Assembly: GCA_030998015.1 (NCBI GenBank)
Contig: JARWMV010000062.1
Span: forward strand, 17,704-81,703
Direction: 5' to 3'
Source: Ceratorhiza oryzae-sativae
Taxonomy: Eukaryota; Basidiomycota; Agaricomycetes; Cantharellales; Ceratobasidiaceae
Length of the DNA stretch: 64,000 nt
Positions 42,551-52,943 of this stretch are shown in pieces (positions within the stretch are counted from its first letter, which is position 1; each line of letters opens with the position of its first letter). A model generated the notes under the pieces. That model made no database searches. It was not told the origin of the DNA and worked only from the letters and a program-made list of their open reading frames with translations. The position numbers and the translations under genes were made by a program.

Positions 42551-45246
42551 TCATGTAACGCACCTCGGATTAGCCATCACAACCCCAGAGTGGAAGTTGT
42601 ACACTTCTAAGCCTTCGAGAGACGTACAACGCGACAACGCGACGTATGCTATATGCACATTTTAATAGCCGTGTGAAGTTCAACAACGAAACCGCACCTT
42701 GACCTGTTTCAAATGTACCTCGAAGATCAATCTTGACGCGATCCAACGTCTGCCCTTGGGATTTGTGTATCTAGTTCACCATTAGATGTCTCGCTATTCC
42801 GTTGACGAAAATATAACACTACCGTCATGGCCCAAGCGAGGATCAGTGGGACCTAAACTCCTCTTGTCAGCGCCGCTCCGGTTCCCAAATTCCTGACGTG
42901 ATACCTGGTGGCGACTCGCTTGTATTTCGCCATCCGTAATCCTCTCAGAAGTAAACTCTACTGGTCCCATTAAAATCCGGTATCCTCCTATGTACTCCAC
43001 AACTGGCCACTTGGTCATTTCGTATTGATGGTGAAGAGTCCCCGGAGATTTCTGAAGGGTGGCGGGGTCCAGCGTTCGGTCCGGCTCGAGATCTCCCAAT
43101 ATGGACGTATACGGGTAATGAGAAGTTTCCTCTCTGACTGTCTTCTGAGAATTGCGTGCCTCTATTGGGATCATGAAATCCACCACCTTCCCTATCGATC
43201 CGTTCACAAGTCGAGCGGGGCCACCTAGATTCTAATACACCATTAGGGTAAAGATTTGCTGGAGTGTAGAGTGCCGAACCTTGGTGCACATGACTTGTGC
43301 TCCAATCTACGATGCGGTATTAGCCGAGCGTTTACGATACTGATGGCTATGGAAATATGCCTTTAGCTGGACAGATCGTGGGGCAATCTTGTCTAGAATA
43401 GCTCGCCCGCGCTCCGGAGTAATTTTCCGGTTCTGGTCATCATATAGGAATCGATCCTTCGCAGCGAGGGTAACCAAATCTCCGGGCAGCAGCTCAAGGC
43501 GTCGTTTGTTAGATAACTCTACTGACCAGCGCTTTGGGTATAGCTCGGTCGGGATGATGCCATCGCTGAATGTGAGAGGTCTTGATAAACTCGAAAAGAG
43601 TTCGCAGGTTTCATCAGAAATCATTCCCACCCGCATTTCGTCGAGCAGCCTGATTAGCCCTTTGGGTGCTGAGTCAATGAACATCGAGAGCTGAAACTGC
43701 TGCTTACTTGTGTCTTTTTGGCGAAAAATTTGGGTAAGAGTCACCTGGGTAGGCACACACCTGTGCCAAGATGAAGCTTCAAAGGCGAACTTGGCACGCT
43801 TTACTGGGGCAAAGATATCCACATGCTGCTCCTCGACTGGCGGGAGCTGAAAAAAGTCGCCGCAAAGCACGAGCTGGAGCCGAGGAAATACGTGAGCTCT
43901 TGTAGATAACATCGTATCAGAGAGACTACCTGTATGCCGCCAAATGGTGCATTACTACCTCGAATTGCCCTTGCGATGGCCTCGAGAGCGTCGAACCAAT
44001 CACCGTCCACCATGGAGACTACCAATCAATCCCCATCAAATGGGCATGCCACAAATGTCAGGAAAACCCACTCTCGTCGATTACCAATGTCTTAGCGTCG
44101 CGCCAACGATCCCGGACTCGTTCGTTGTTTTGCACTCTCTTGATGAGAACATATGTTGGTTGTTTCCCGAGACCAACCCCTTATTATTGACCTCAGCTAT
44201 GTGTGGCCCGCCATGATCCCAGATTGATGAGGTGCTTACCAGCAAACGAATGCAAGGTTCGGCCGCCGATGTTCAGAGCAGCTATCCCCGTGCTAGCAGT
44301 CACGTCAACGTGCTTCCCAGGGTTTGCCCTCAAAGATGTTATAATTTCGCGCAATAGTAGAGACTTTCCGGTACCTTTGACCAAGGTTAGACGCACTCGT
44401 AGCAGTTGACAACATTACACTACTCACCTGCTGATCCTGTGAAAAAAATTCTCTCGCCTGCCATCACCTTCCGTAGAACCGCTTGCTGTTCAGCGCTCAG
44501 CGCAATCTTGGTATTCGCATAGCTTTCCGAACCTCGAGGCGGTGGAGTAAGTGGCTCTGCGGGTGGAGCCGTGGACAACGACGTCAATGATGATGACCAG
44601 CAGGCTGTTGCGGAGGAACTAGGCTCGAGCCAGTCTCGGTGTGAACTCGCGCCCCAAATTGTACGAGAGTGGGGACTTGGTAGCAAAGGTGAACTGGAAA
44701 GGGTTTGAGAGCGGATCGGAGAGGAGGGAGGAGGAGTGGGCATGTCATAATAGCACAGTTCATCTCCTCGTGGCAAATCCTTTAATGGATAGTCCTCCTC
44801 GTACGAACTCGTCGAGCCTGTACCATCCTTTTCTGTATTCGTATTGTGATCCGCGTTCGACCTCGAAGGACCGGGGACAGACGTGGTGTAAAAGTCATCC
44901 CACGCCGCGATGGACGGGTCATCAAGGGCAAAATCGTCATATCCGTAGTCCGACTCCAAGTCCGCACCATGTCGCTCAGCCGAGGTTGGCTCTTCGGGGA
45001 AAGAGCCAGGTACACGAAAACCAGCCACTTCAGACAGCGGTCTTCGAACTGTTTGACGAGCTGACCTGCGGCTTGGCGATCCGGCAATTCGGGAAGGCAG
45101 CTGGTTGGAGGGCACCCGTGGGGCACATGCGCTCGGGCGAGCTGCGGCGATCAATTTCAACAAATAGGTTTTTAAAAATGCACGACTCACTCGCCTTTCT
45201 TGGACGACTCTAGCCGATTCTTGCCAACCTTGGCTTTATGAGACAT
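42551..45246 (-). CDS. pif1: PIF1-family DNA helicase, copy A
   Basis: 5'-3' superfamily 1B helicase acting on G-quadruplexes, replication forks, telomeres and mitochondrial DNA. Twelve exons sum to 684 aa: 45246-45191, 45065-44428, 44374-44240, 44179-44072, 44018-43930, 43873-43708, 43668-43361, 43306-43280, 43231-42905, 42852-42823, 42770-42698, 42648-42551. Walker A GSAGTGKS around Lys235, [13 protein letters not shown], Walker [51 protein letters not shown] and [15 protein letters not shown] are all present in order. The N-terminal 225 residues are low-complexity (Ser/Pro/Asp-rich). The intron 43307-43360 is GC-AG. The first exon ([17 protein letters not shown]) is my best fit but uncertain. 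Tandem paralogue of the gene to its right. Confidence 0.9.
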
Positions 45247-45774
45247 ATATTTTGATCGAACCCAGCTCCAGCCTTCCGCAGCGCAATGGAACCAAGACAC
45301 CTGCGCATTGGGGTGATCTGCAAGCTTCAAAGCAGCCGCAGGAGAGGTTGGATTGTACGGAACTGCTCGAGTGAGAACGACCTACCACGCGCTCGATCTT
45401 CTCCCGGGACGTTGTGACCCAGGCGTTGACGCCGGGGGCGAAGACGGCGCACCATGGCGTATCGGACATTAGAGCCCAAGCTGTATCAGTCTAGATAGAC
45501 GACAGCCAGGCTGTGATTGGCAGCGACTGTGGTTGGGGTCAGGCATTGCCGCGACACTGCCACTGCCACATGGCCGGAGCAGGATTGTTGGGTCGAAAGG
45601 TGTGGCATGTAATTACTTCTAACGATACAGTATAAGATGCGAAATCGAAACCCAAATGGCACGCGCCCGTTCATTTCCGGTTGCTCCCTGGCTCGCTTCT
45701 CATGACTGGAGGGAAAGATATGAGGTCGCGAGACCACGCTTGAACCCTAGGAAAGTGATCAGTGCGGGACATTC
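45247..45774. other. Spacer between the two PIF1 genes
   Basis: Contains a protein-like frame (VPYNPTSPAAALKL and VSWFHCAAEGWSW, about 45370-45250) that leads into the first exon of PIF1-A and may be further 5' coding sequence of that gene through an unresolved intron. Confidence 0.35.
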
Positions 45775-48184
45775 TCACACGAACCTGGCTGCTTGCCTTG
45801 GATGCGCAAAGACGGCGTCTCTCGAAAAGTTGCGAACTTGCAGTCCCTCGAGAGATGTGCACCGAGAGAGGGCTACGTAAGCTGAAATCATCTCAGTAAG
45901 ACTAGCGACATTGGCAGTGGCTTTGAAGCACCTTGTCCTCTTTCGAAGGTCCTTTGAAGATCTACTTTGACGCGATTGAGTGTTTGGCCCTGCGATTTAT
46001 GGACCTGCACGATAGCAACTAGTTCAGTGTCCTGCCGGTAGGATCGGATATGCAACCCACAGTCAATGCCCAAGACAATATTAGCGGTACCTGAGTAATA
46101 TAAGATATGCTGCAGGATCGCGGAAGACATAATAACTTGCCTGATGCCGCTCGACCTGCTTATGCCCTTGTGGGGTAAGCGAAGTAAACTCTACTGGGCC
46201 CATCATCGCCGTGGCCCCATTCTCATATCGAACTACCGGCCAGGCAGTAGACTCGAAATCCTCTTTTTCTTGCCGGAATCGTTTGCTCTCCCGCCGGTCT
46301 TTGCGTTTTCGCACAAGCTCTGGGCCATCCTTTGACTCTGGCTTGGGTTTGCGATGAAAGCGACTGACAATCGTAATACCCTCAGCTTTGGCCTCTGGGG
46401 GCGTGATGAAGCGGATAACTCGGCCAACGGAGCCATTGACAATATCCTCATGGCGTTGATTCTGACTTAATCAGTGCCTAAACAATCACATTCACAAGCT
46501 GACACTCACTCGCAAACTCATGACCTGGGCCCCTACCTAACCAAATCATTGAATCTCGGCCTCCGCACCTATGTCCCGGCTTACTTACCTTCAACTTTAG
46601 AGTGGATGGTGCGACCATTTGCTTGAACAACTCGGCCGCCCGTGCGGGACCAATCCTTCTCTGCCACTCGTCACGATAAGTACGATCGATTGACTCGAAT
46701 TCGAAGGGCTCTCCAGGCAGTCGTCGGAGGTGCCTCTGGTTGGAATCTTCTGCCATCCAGCGAAGCGGCACGATTTCCGTTGGCACGATTCCATCGTCGT
46801 AATTGACTTCCCGGCTCAAACTTTTAAGCAGGGCGACAGATTCGGGTGATACTTGCCCGACGCGCATGTCGTTGAGCATGTCAATCAGTTCTGCCATTTG
46901 ATCAGACCGATTTCGATGCTACGTTGAAAAAAGAGGCTCACTTGGATCCTTCTGTCTAAACACTTGGGTGAGCTTGACTTTGGTTTTAATGCATTGATCC
47001 CATTTCAAGGCGTTGAATGCGAACATGGTGGGATCCTCGGGTCGTTCCGGAACAGGTGGAAGCTGAAAGAAGTCTCCACAAACGACGAGCTGGTTTTTTG
47101 TCAAAGCAATCCTTCAGACAGAGAGAACCGATTTCTCACTTGGATCCCCCCGAATGGCTTAGCTATATTTCGAACACGGCGTGCTACCTCTTCAAGAACG
47201 TCAAACCATTCGCTCGATACCATCGAAACTAAGGAACAGTTAACCAGCTATATACCTTGACGAAAAGGCTAACGTACCCTCGTCAATGATCAGCGTTTTG
47301 ACCGACATCCACCGATGTCGAACGTGTTTGAGATATTTTGCCTGGTTAACGAGTTGGTTAATGGGTTTATTGCCCAAACCAAGACCTATTCAGAGTTAAA
47401 GTGTGCTCGCCACATCATGCCCAGAACTCACCAGCCCAAGAATGCAGCGTCTGTCCCCCAATATTGATAGCAGCGATGCCTGTGCTACCTGTCACCACCA
47501 CGGAATCGGACGGGCCACCCAGGTCCTTAATGATGGCCCGGAGCAAAACAGACTTGCCAGTGCCTGTGTGCGTGTTGGTCTCGGAGGCCTGGTTTGAATT
47601 CATTTTTGCTCACCTGCCGAACCGGTGAAAAATATACTCTTTCCCTCCCTAACCTTGTGCAATACTTGCTTTTGCTCGTCAGAGAGATCCTCATACGAAG
47701 GTGAAAACGAGACAGCCGAAATTGGGTCGTCAAAACCGCCAAGGGGCGACAATAATGGTGGTTCCACGAAGGCGGTCAATGGGATGGGCGGCGCCGCAAA
47801 TGAGTCCCGCTGGTTGATTTGAATAGTACGTGAGACCGGGGTTTCGAGGTCCGTGGCTTCAAGGGGAGACGGCTTTGTTTTGAAAACTTGACCTGGCGGA
47901 CATTAGATAACGCTAGACCAAGACACCAGAATAAAGGGACTTACTGGAAGGAGTGTGAGAGGAAGTGAAACTACGTATTCCTTTGCTTATCCAGACACGA
48001 TCCGACAACGGTGTACGATAAGCGAACCGAGTGACAACTGAGCAACGGCTGGCGAGCGAACCGAGGCGGACAATTGTGTTCCCTTGAAAAACCGCCTTGC
48101 TGGTACTTCACAATGCAGGTGATTATAATTTTCGCGAGAATATTTAACGTGCAAGTATCATACGCACCAGAATATCGAGCTCAT
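45775..48184 (-). CDS. pif1: PIF1-family DNA helicase, copy B, probable mitochondrial targeting
   Basis: Thirteen exons join in phase to 597 aa: 48184-48168, 48105-47945, 47892-47614, 47563-47432, 47385-47278, 47228-47140, 47089-46942, 46890-46589, 46536-46510, 46461-46141, 46090-46061, 46004-45932, 45881-45775. The N-terminus ([14 protein letters not shown], then [12 protein letters not shown] and more Arg/Ser, few acids) looks like a mitochondrial presequence. Helicase motifs in order: GSAGTGKS with Lys156, [69 protein letters not shown]. The intron 46091-46140 is GC-AG (CAG/GCAAGT). The 27-, 30- and 73-nt exons match those of copy A, showing a tandem duplication. Confidence 0.92.
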
Positions 48185-48528
48185 TCGGACAGCGGCCCAA
48201 CGCCCACATGAGGGTGACTGTCGATCACTCCAGTTTTTCCTGCACAGCCATGGCGATCGACGAGATAACACGTCCAAACACTTATCAAGAATCACATTAT
48301 CAAGAATCCCATCGCCTCATGGATACAAGTACCTTCCCTCTGGAATTTTCTAAATTACAATAACAATCCCTTTAAAGAGTTGTTTCCCTGACGCATCCAT
48401 ACTCATTCTATAGATCACCCCATCCCACCTGGTTCTTCGTCTGATGAACGAACCTAGCGGATTCGGCCCGAGTGAATCTGCAAAGCAAGTCAGCATGCGG
48501 CCAGCGAGATATTCTATACACTCGCCAC

Positions 48529-49995
48529 TTACTCTGCGCGTGTCCCTTTTATCTTCATTTCGGGCTCCCGAATCGCAAACGGGTTCAAGTCCTCAGTCTG
48601 CTTCAGATTGGCCAGACTATGATTCACGAATCGGTGGCTTGATTCATCTGCCCGTACGGCCTTGACGACGTCAAGCAGAGTTGCGTTCCGGGGAAGGCGC
48701 CAATAATCAATTGCGATCCTAGGTGCTGGTTCGACCTTCCACTCGGGCAAGCGACCTCCTTCAATCTCAGCGATACATTTGGTACTGGTGAGCCATGAGC
48801 ATTTCAATTGACAGCATCGTCACTACTTTGAGCACTCACTATGTCGCCACGGCTTCCTCCTCCAGAAATCCGACAAATCTGTGAGCAGACTTGGGTGAAA
48901 TTATATACCCCAGGAAAAATGCGTTGTAAAAGACCCCTTGTGCCGCAAGGATAAGTGTCCTGAACCAAATGGAGGGTTTCTAGCACCGATCCGGTCAGCT
49001 TTACAAACAATGCGCCATTGTAGAGCTTTACCTTTAAACTCATAAATGTCATTAGGTGCATCCGTTCGTTTTCAGCTTCCTCCAGAAGCGTGTGGATCCA
49101 CCCAGCATCACGTCGCTAAATCCCACGGCTGGCAATTAGTGCACAATGGCCGCGTGCAATGATCTATACCCACCATCAATCTCAGACTCCGTAAATGCCG
49201 AACGGTTGCCGCAACCATACCCGGGACTCCAGCAATGGTCTCGAGAAAGACAATTCGCTATATTATATAAGCTTCATGCGGCTTTTTCGATGACACTCGA
49301 TCGAAACGTACTGTCAACCACTGCGACTCGGTCATTATATATTTTCCAGTCCGAAGCTCGGCTATCGTCATGTTCGATCCGGTGGGAATAGGCTTGCTCT
49401 TGTATCCCGACAACACGTCAAACCCCCATCTGTGTACCCATTAGCTGGAGTCAGCCTTGAGATGATGAGCACATACCGGCAAAGTTTCACCATTTTCAAC
49501 GCAACTCTATCACCTAGACAGTCCGGCGCTCGATGAAGCACATCAACCTGCTCAAGTTCCTCTTTCGTGTATCTGTTGACTTTAGTATCAGGGGGCTGTA
49601 TTCTATGGTGACTTTGTATGACTCACACTGGGACCGCCCAGTCTCCTGATGGCTTTCGGTCCATTTCACGCGGCGAGTGAAACTCTGTAACAGAGGTTTT
49701 CGGGCCTAGCGAGCGATCTGGGCAAATATCATGAGTACTCGTGAAGAATGTCTCAGCATATATCCTACGACTGACCGTAAAGATTTGGTCCCTCCGCGTA
49801 GCTACCTTCTGGGCCCCTGCTTCTAAACGCAGAATCCCTAATCTCGAGACTATACGGTCGATTGGCAAGAAGACACTCCGAGTTTGAAAACAATCGTCGA
49901 CCCGGATTTTTCATCAACCGCAGACGAATGTGAGCTCCAGACTTGGTGTTAGTCGCTGTGCGGGTTGCTCCCGATCGCAGATGGATGAATGCCAT
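48529..49995 (-). CDS. aox1: Mitochondrial alternative oxidase
   Basis: Di-iron ubiquinol oxidase of the inner membrane that passes electrons from ubiquinol to oxygen, bypassing complexes III and IV. Eight exons (49995-49776, 49717-49627, 49572-49477, 49429-49312, 49257-49174, 49115-49032, 48979-48840, 48784-48529) give 362 aa, normal for fungal AOX. Iron ligands are all present: Glu181 ([11 protein letters not shown]), Glu220 and His223 (ENERMHLM), Glu in [11 protein letters not shown] (271-273), Glu325 and His328 ([12 protein letters not shown]). The first ~60 residues are Arg/Ser-rich ([15 protein letters not shown]), a mitochondrial presequence. Two hydrophobic helices flank the ligands ([20 protein letters not shown]). 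Divergent spacing of 344 bp from PIF1-B. Confidence 0.95.
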
Positions 49996-50696
49996 AGTTT
50001 CGTGCAAGGGTATACTGGGCGAGCCAACGAGACACCTTCAGGATTTATGCATTGGCTTAGGCCCGATAACGCCCGGAGCCATTAACGTGAAACTAGACTG
50101 ACTCGAATGGAGTCAATGTGTGATGAAAGGGTGTTCCTGATACTTCCGAGCTCTCAATTAGTACTATGGCAGTAGGGAGAAGGCTCGCATCCTAATACCA
50201 ATGATGTGCAACCCAAGGATAGGTTCATGACGCAGCCGATTCGCCCGAGATCGCCCGAGTGCGCTGCATGCCTATCAGCCTAGGGCCTTTGAAGACGATG
50301 CAATTGTAGTTATTTCAGTAAGGCGCATATGTCCCAGTCAAACAACCAGTTTCACATGATTCATAGGGCCCGAAAACCGGGATTTGTCTAATCCCGGTGT
50401 ATTCTATTTGATATTCAGCCCTCACAAGTAATTCATCAACGGTCTATCATGGGCCAATGGTAGCCGTCTCAACCAGTGCCAATATCGCCGATACATCAGG
50501 CATGGTACACCTAGAGAAAACCTTCGTGGTTTTTAGCTAGCTAACCCACTTTTGCCAGGGTAGGGGAATTTTCCAATGTTAAGGATGAATGAATATGTTT
50601 TTTCTCCTTAGAGCTTAGCTTGAGTATGGTATCGTACGCTGACGATAATAGCCCACCAAGACGGAAATGCTCGACTCCTGCACTACTCTTGAGAAT
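49996..50696. other. Upstream region of AOX
   Basis: No gene. It lies between the AOX start and a MITE and presumably holds the AOX promoter; I could not identify specific sites. Confidence 0.4.
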
Positions 50697-50846
50697 GGAT
50701 GACTTCCCGTAAGAGCTAAAACTATGCTAAGCTACCCTAAAGTCTGGATGACATCATTATTCATTAATCCCTCATTACTCCACATTGTAATCACTCCATC
50801 TTTAGGATAGTTTGGCTTTCGCTTTAGCCGTTACGGGAAGTCATCC
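50697..50846. mobile_element. MITE with 3-bp AAT duplication
   Basis: 150 bp. The left end GGATGACTTCCCGTAA is exactly repeated, inverted, at the right end (TTACGGGAAGTCATCC), and the inverted arms continue imperfectly to CCCTAAAG / CTTTAGG for about 46 bp. AAT flanks it at 50694-50696 and 50847-50849. No coding frame. A 3-bp duplication is typical of PIF/Harbinger-mobilised MITEs, but the AAT target is not the usual TWA. Confidence 0.75.
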
Positions 50847-50922
50847 AATACTGTCGAGAGCTCGCTTAAATAGGAAACAGGGATGATGGAATAACATGTG
50901 AATCATGAGGCTATTCACGCTA

Positions 50923-52943
50923 TCAAGAATCGGACCCTACACAGCGATTGCATGTGAACAGCCCCTTGGGGTCCACCTTCTTTTTTATCTTCAACAAACG
51001 ATCGTAATGCGTTCCAAAAAATGCCTTTTTCCACAATGGCTCTTGCCTATGGGCGTCATCAGATTTATCTCATCGCCCACAACAGTTCTAAATAAGACGT
51101 ACGGGTCTGCTTCGTTGAAATACCCCGCATGATCGAGTCCTGCAATCTCACCAAGCGCTTGGGTATAATTGGTAGTCATTCTTTTAATGCTCTCAATCGT
51201 CTCTGGCGGCGTGTCGTCCATCCAATTGGCTCCAAAGTTCCAACTGATCAACGCATCATCCCGCCATCTAGGATTAAGACCGTGGACTTTGGATCAGCTT
51301 TACTAACCGCCCCACCTCCAACTGTATTTCAACCCTTGAGCGCGATTAAATTGGATCAACGACTGGGATAGACATACCAAGGAGCATACTAGATGCGATA
51401 TATCTCCCGTCAGTCAATACTAACTTTGCCAAATCTCTCGCTCGACTCTTCATCGCTTTGCCCGAGACGAGTCGACTTCCAATCCAGGTGGGTATTCCGA
51501 TGCTCACGTCGGTGCTGATCCAAAACTTGAACAGATCAAAGAACGTAGGATGAACGTTACCAAACGAGAAGGCCTGTGTGTCTCGGTTGTCCGCGACCCA
51601 ATCCCAAATAGGGGACAATGTTCGATTTGTATGCTCAACCGACGGGCTGTTGGGGTGGAATATGACAAGCGAGAAAGTGACGCGAGCTACCCAAACACCG
51701 TATCCACGGACACCTAAAACAGGAATTAGAGAGAGCTAGACGAGCGTGCAAGTTATACTCGCCCTGGTCAGACATTCCTGGAAAGGCACGCAAGAATGTC
51801 TCTGCCATGCTTGCGAACTTTTCCGGACTGGTAAAGTTCATTGTGATGCCTATTCCGACAATTTGGTCGAGCGCAGGATGTGTCTTGTATGTCACATCCA
51901 AAGTTACCTATGCAAATGTGAGCATGCGGTACCCCGGCAACCAGGATAACACTCACTCCCCAGGTACCTCCTCCACCTCCTCGTAGTGCCCAAAATAGAT
52001 CCTGATTTTGGCAGTTATTTGCCGTCGATTTTGCCGTCGGGTTTTACGATCGTAAATTGCAACACGTCTGAATGAAGCTTGTAAGCTTCATGAGACCATA
52101 TTGGATGATGCGACTTACTGTCGACACCCATACCATACAGCCCCCCGAGAGGACTATGCCCGCCACCTTGAACCCATCCACCCGCGGCACCAACGCTATT
52201 TGCCGCACCTCCGGTGATCGTCATGTTGCGCTGATCGGCAGCGGCGTACACATCTGGCCAATGGCAATGAGCACTCGGTCCTCACCAAAATATACCTCCT
52301 ACCTCGCCATTGCTCCGCCGCTCCGAGCGTAACCGCAGAAACCCCAGTAGTCTTTTTGGAGCAGCCAATAGGAATAAACGAGTCCGTAAATTTCATACCC
52401 TTGAGTCGATGCGTCCAGATACTAAAGGAGCCCTTGGCGCTAGACCGTCCAAGACTAGAGAGTGTATGAGCAAGTGTCTTGTACGAGACAAGAAACTCAC
52501 TAATCGTGACCAGTGTTTTTAACGACGAGCCGAAGCCGATACTTTGAAGCGAATTGAACGGCCTTGCTGACGTCTTGAGCGCTCTCGGCTGCGACTGCAT
52601 ATGTTGGAACAAATCCCTGGCCACAGGAGGTGTTTCGGGGTGTGGCAATACTGCAATCGGGGCTCTCCCAAATGGGATCTTGCATCCCGCCCGTCTGATC
52701 GGCCCTCCAGAACGAGTTGTTCCAGTTGGACTTGACCTGCTGGCAAGCAGACTCGTCATAGTTGGGATCGTGGCACGGCCAAGCCGGAGGCCGGGGGGCG
52801 AGGAGACGACCGCCGACGGACGCGTTGAACTGAGACCAGATGTCGGATGACGGCCAGCACTTTTGGGATGCCGTGCAAAGTTCCCGTGCCAAGGACCCGG
52901 ACAGCGAAAGAAAAGCAACGGTCGCCCCTCGGGAGAACCACAT
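50923..52943 (-). CDS. Secreted FAD-linked oxidase (VAO/BBE family, isoamyl-alcohol-oxidase-like)
   Basis: ATG 52943 begins MWFSRGATVAFLSLSGSLA, a signal peptide, followed by a Cys-containing mature start. An FAD-binding PCMH domain follows: VPTYAVAAESAQDVSKAVQF, VKNTGHDYLGRSSAKG (intron between GHDY and LGRS), TITGGAANSVGAAGGW, GGGHSPLGGLYGMGVD. The middle part includes NFTSPEKFASMAETFLRAF. The C-terminal BBE motif is GYFNEADPYEPLWKKAFFG then HYDRLLKIKKKVDPKGLF, ending at 50923. Multiple short introns; only some were resolved. The NTGHDYLGRS form is that of fungal isoamyl alcohol oxidases rather than plant berberine bridge enzyme. Substrate unknown. Confidence 0.88.

Noticed and set aside
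45236..45469. 77-codon minus-strand frame as a separate small gene
   Set aside because: Its protein-like parts switch frame and lead into the first exon of PIF1-A; more likely 5' sequence of that gene than an independent one.
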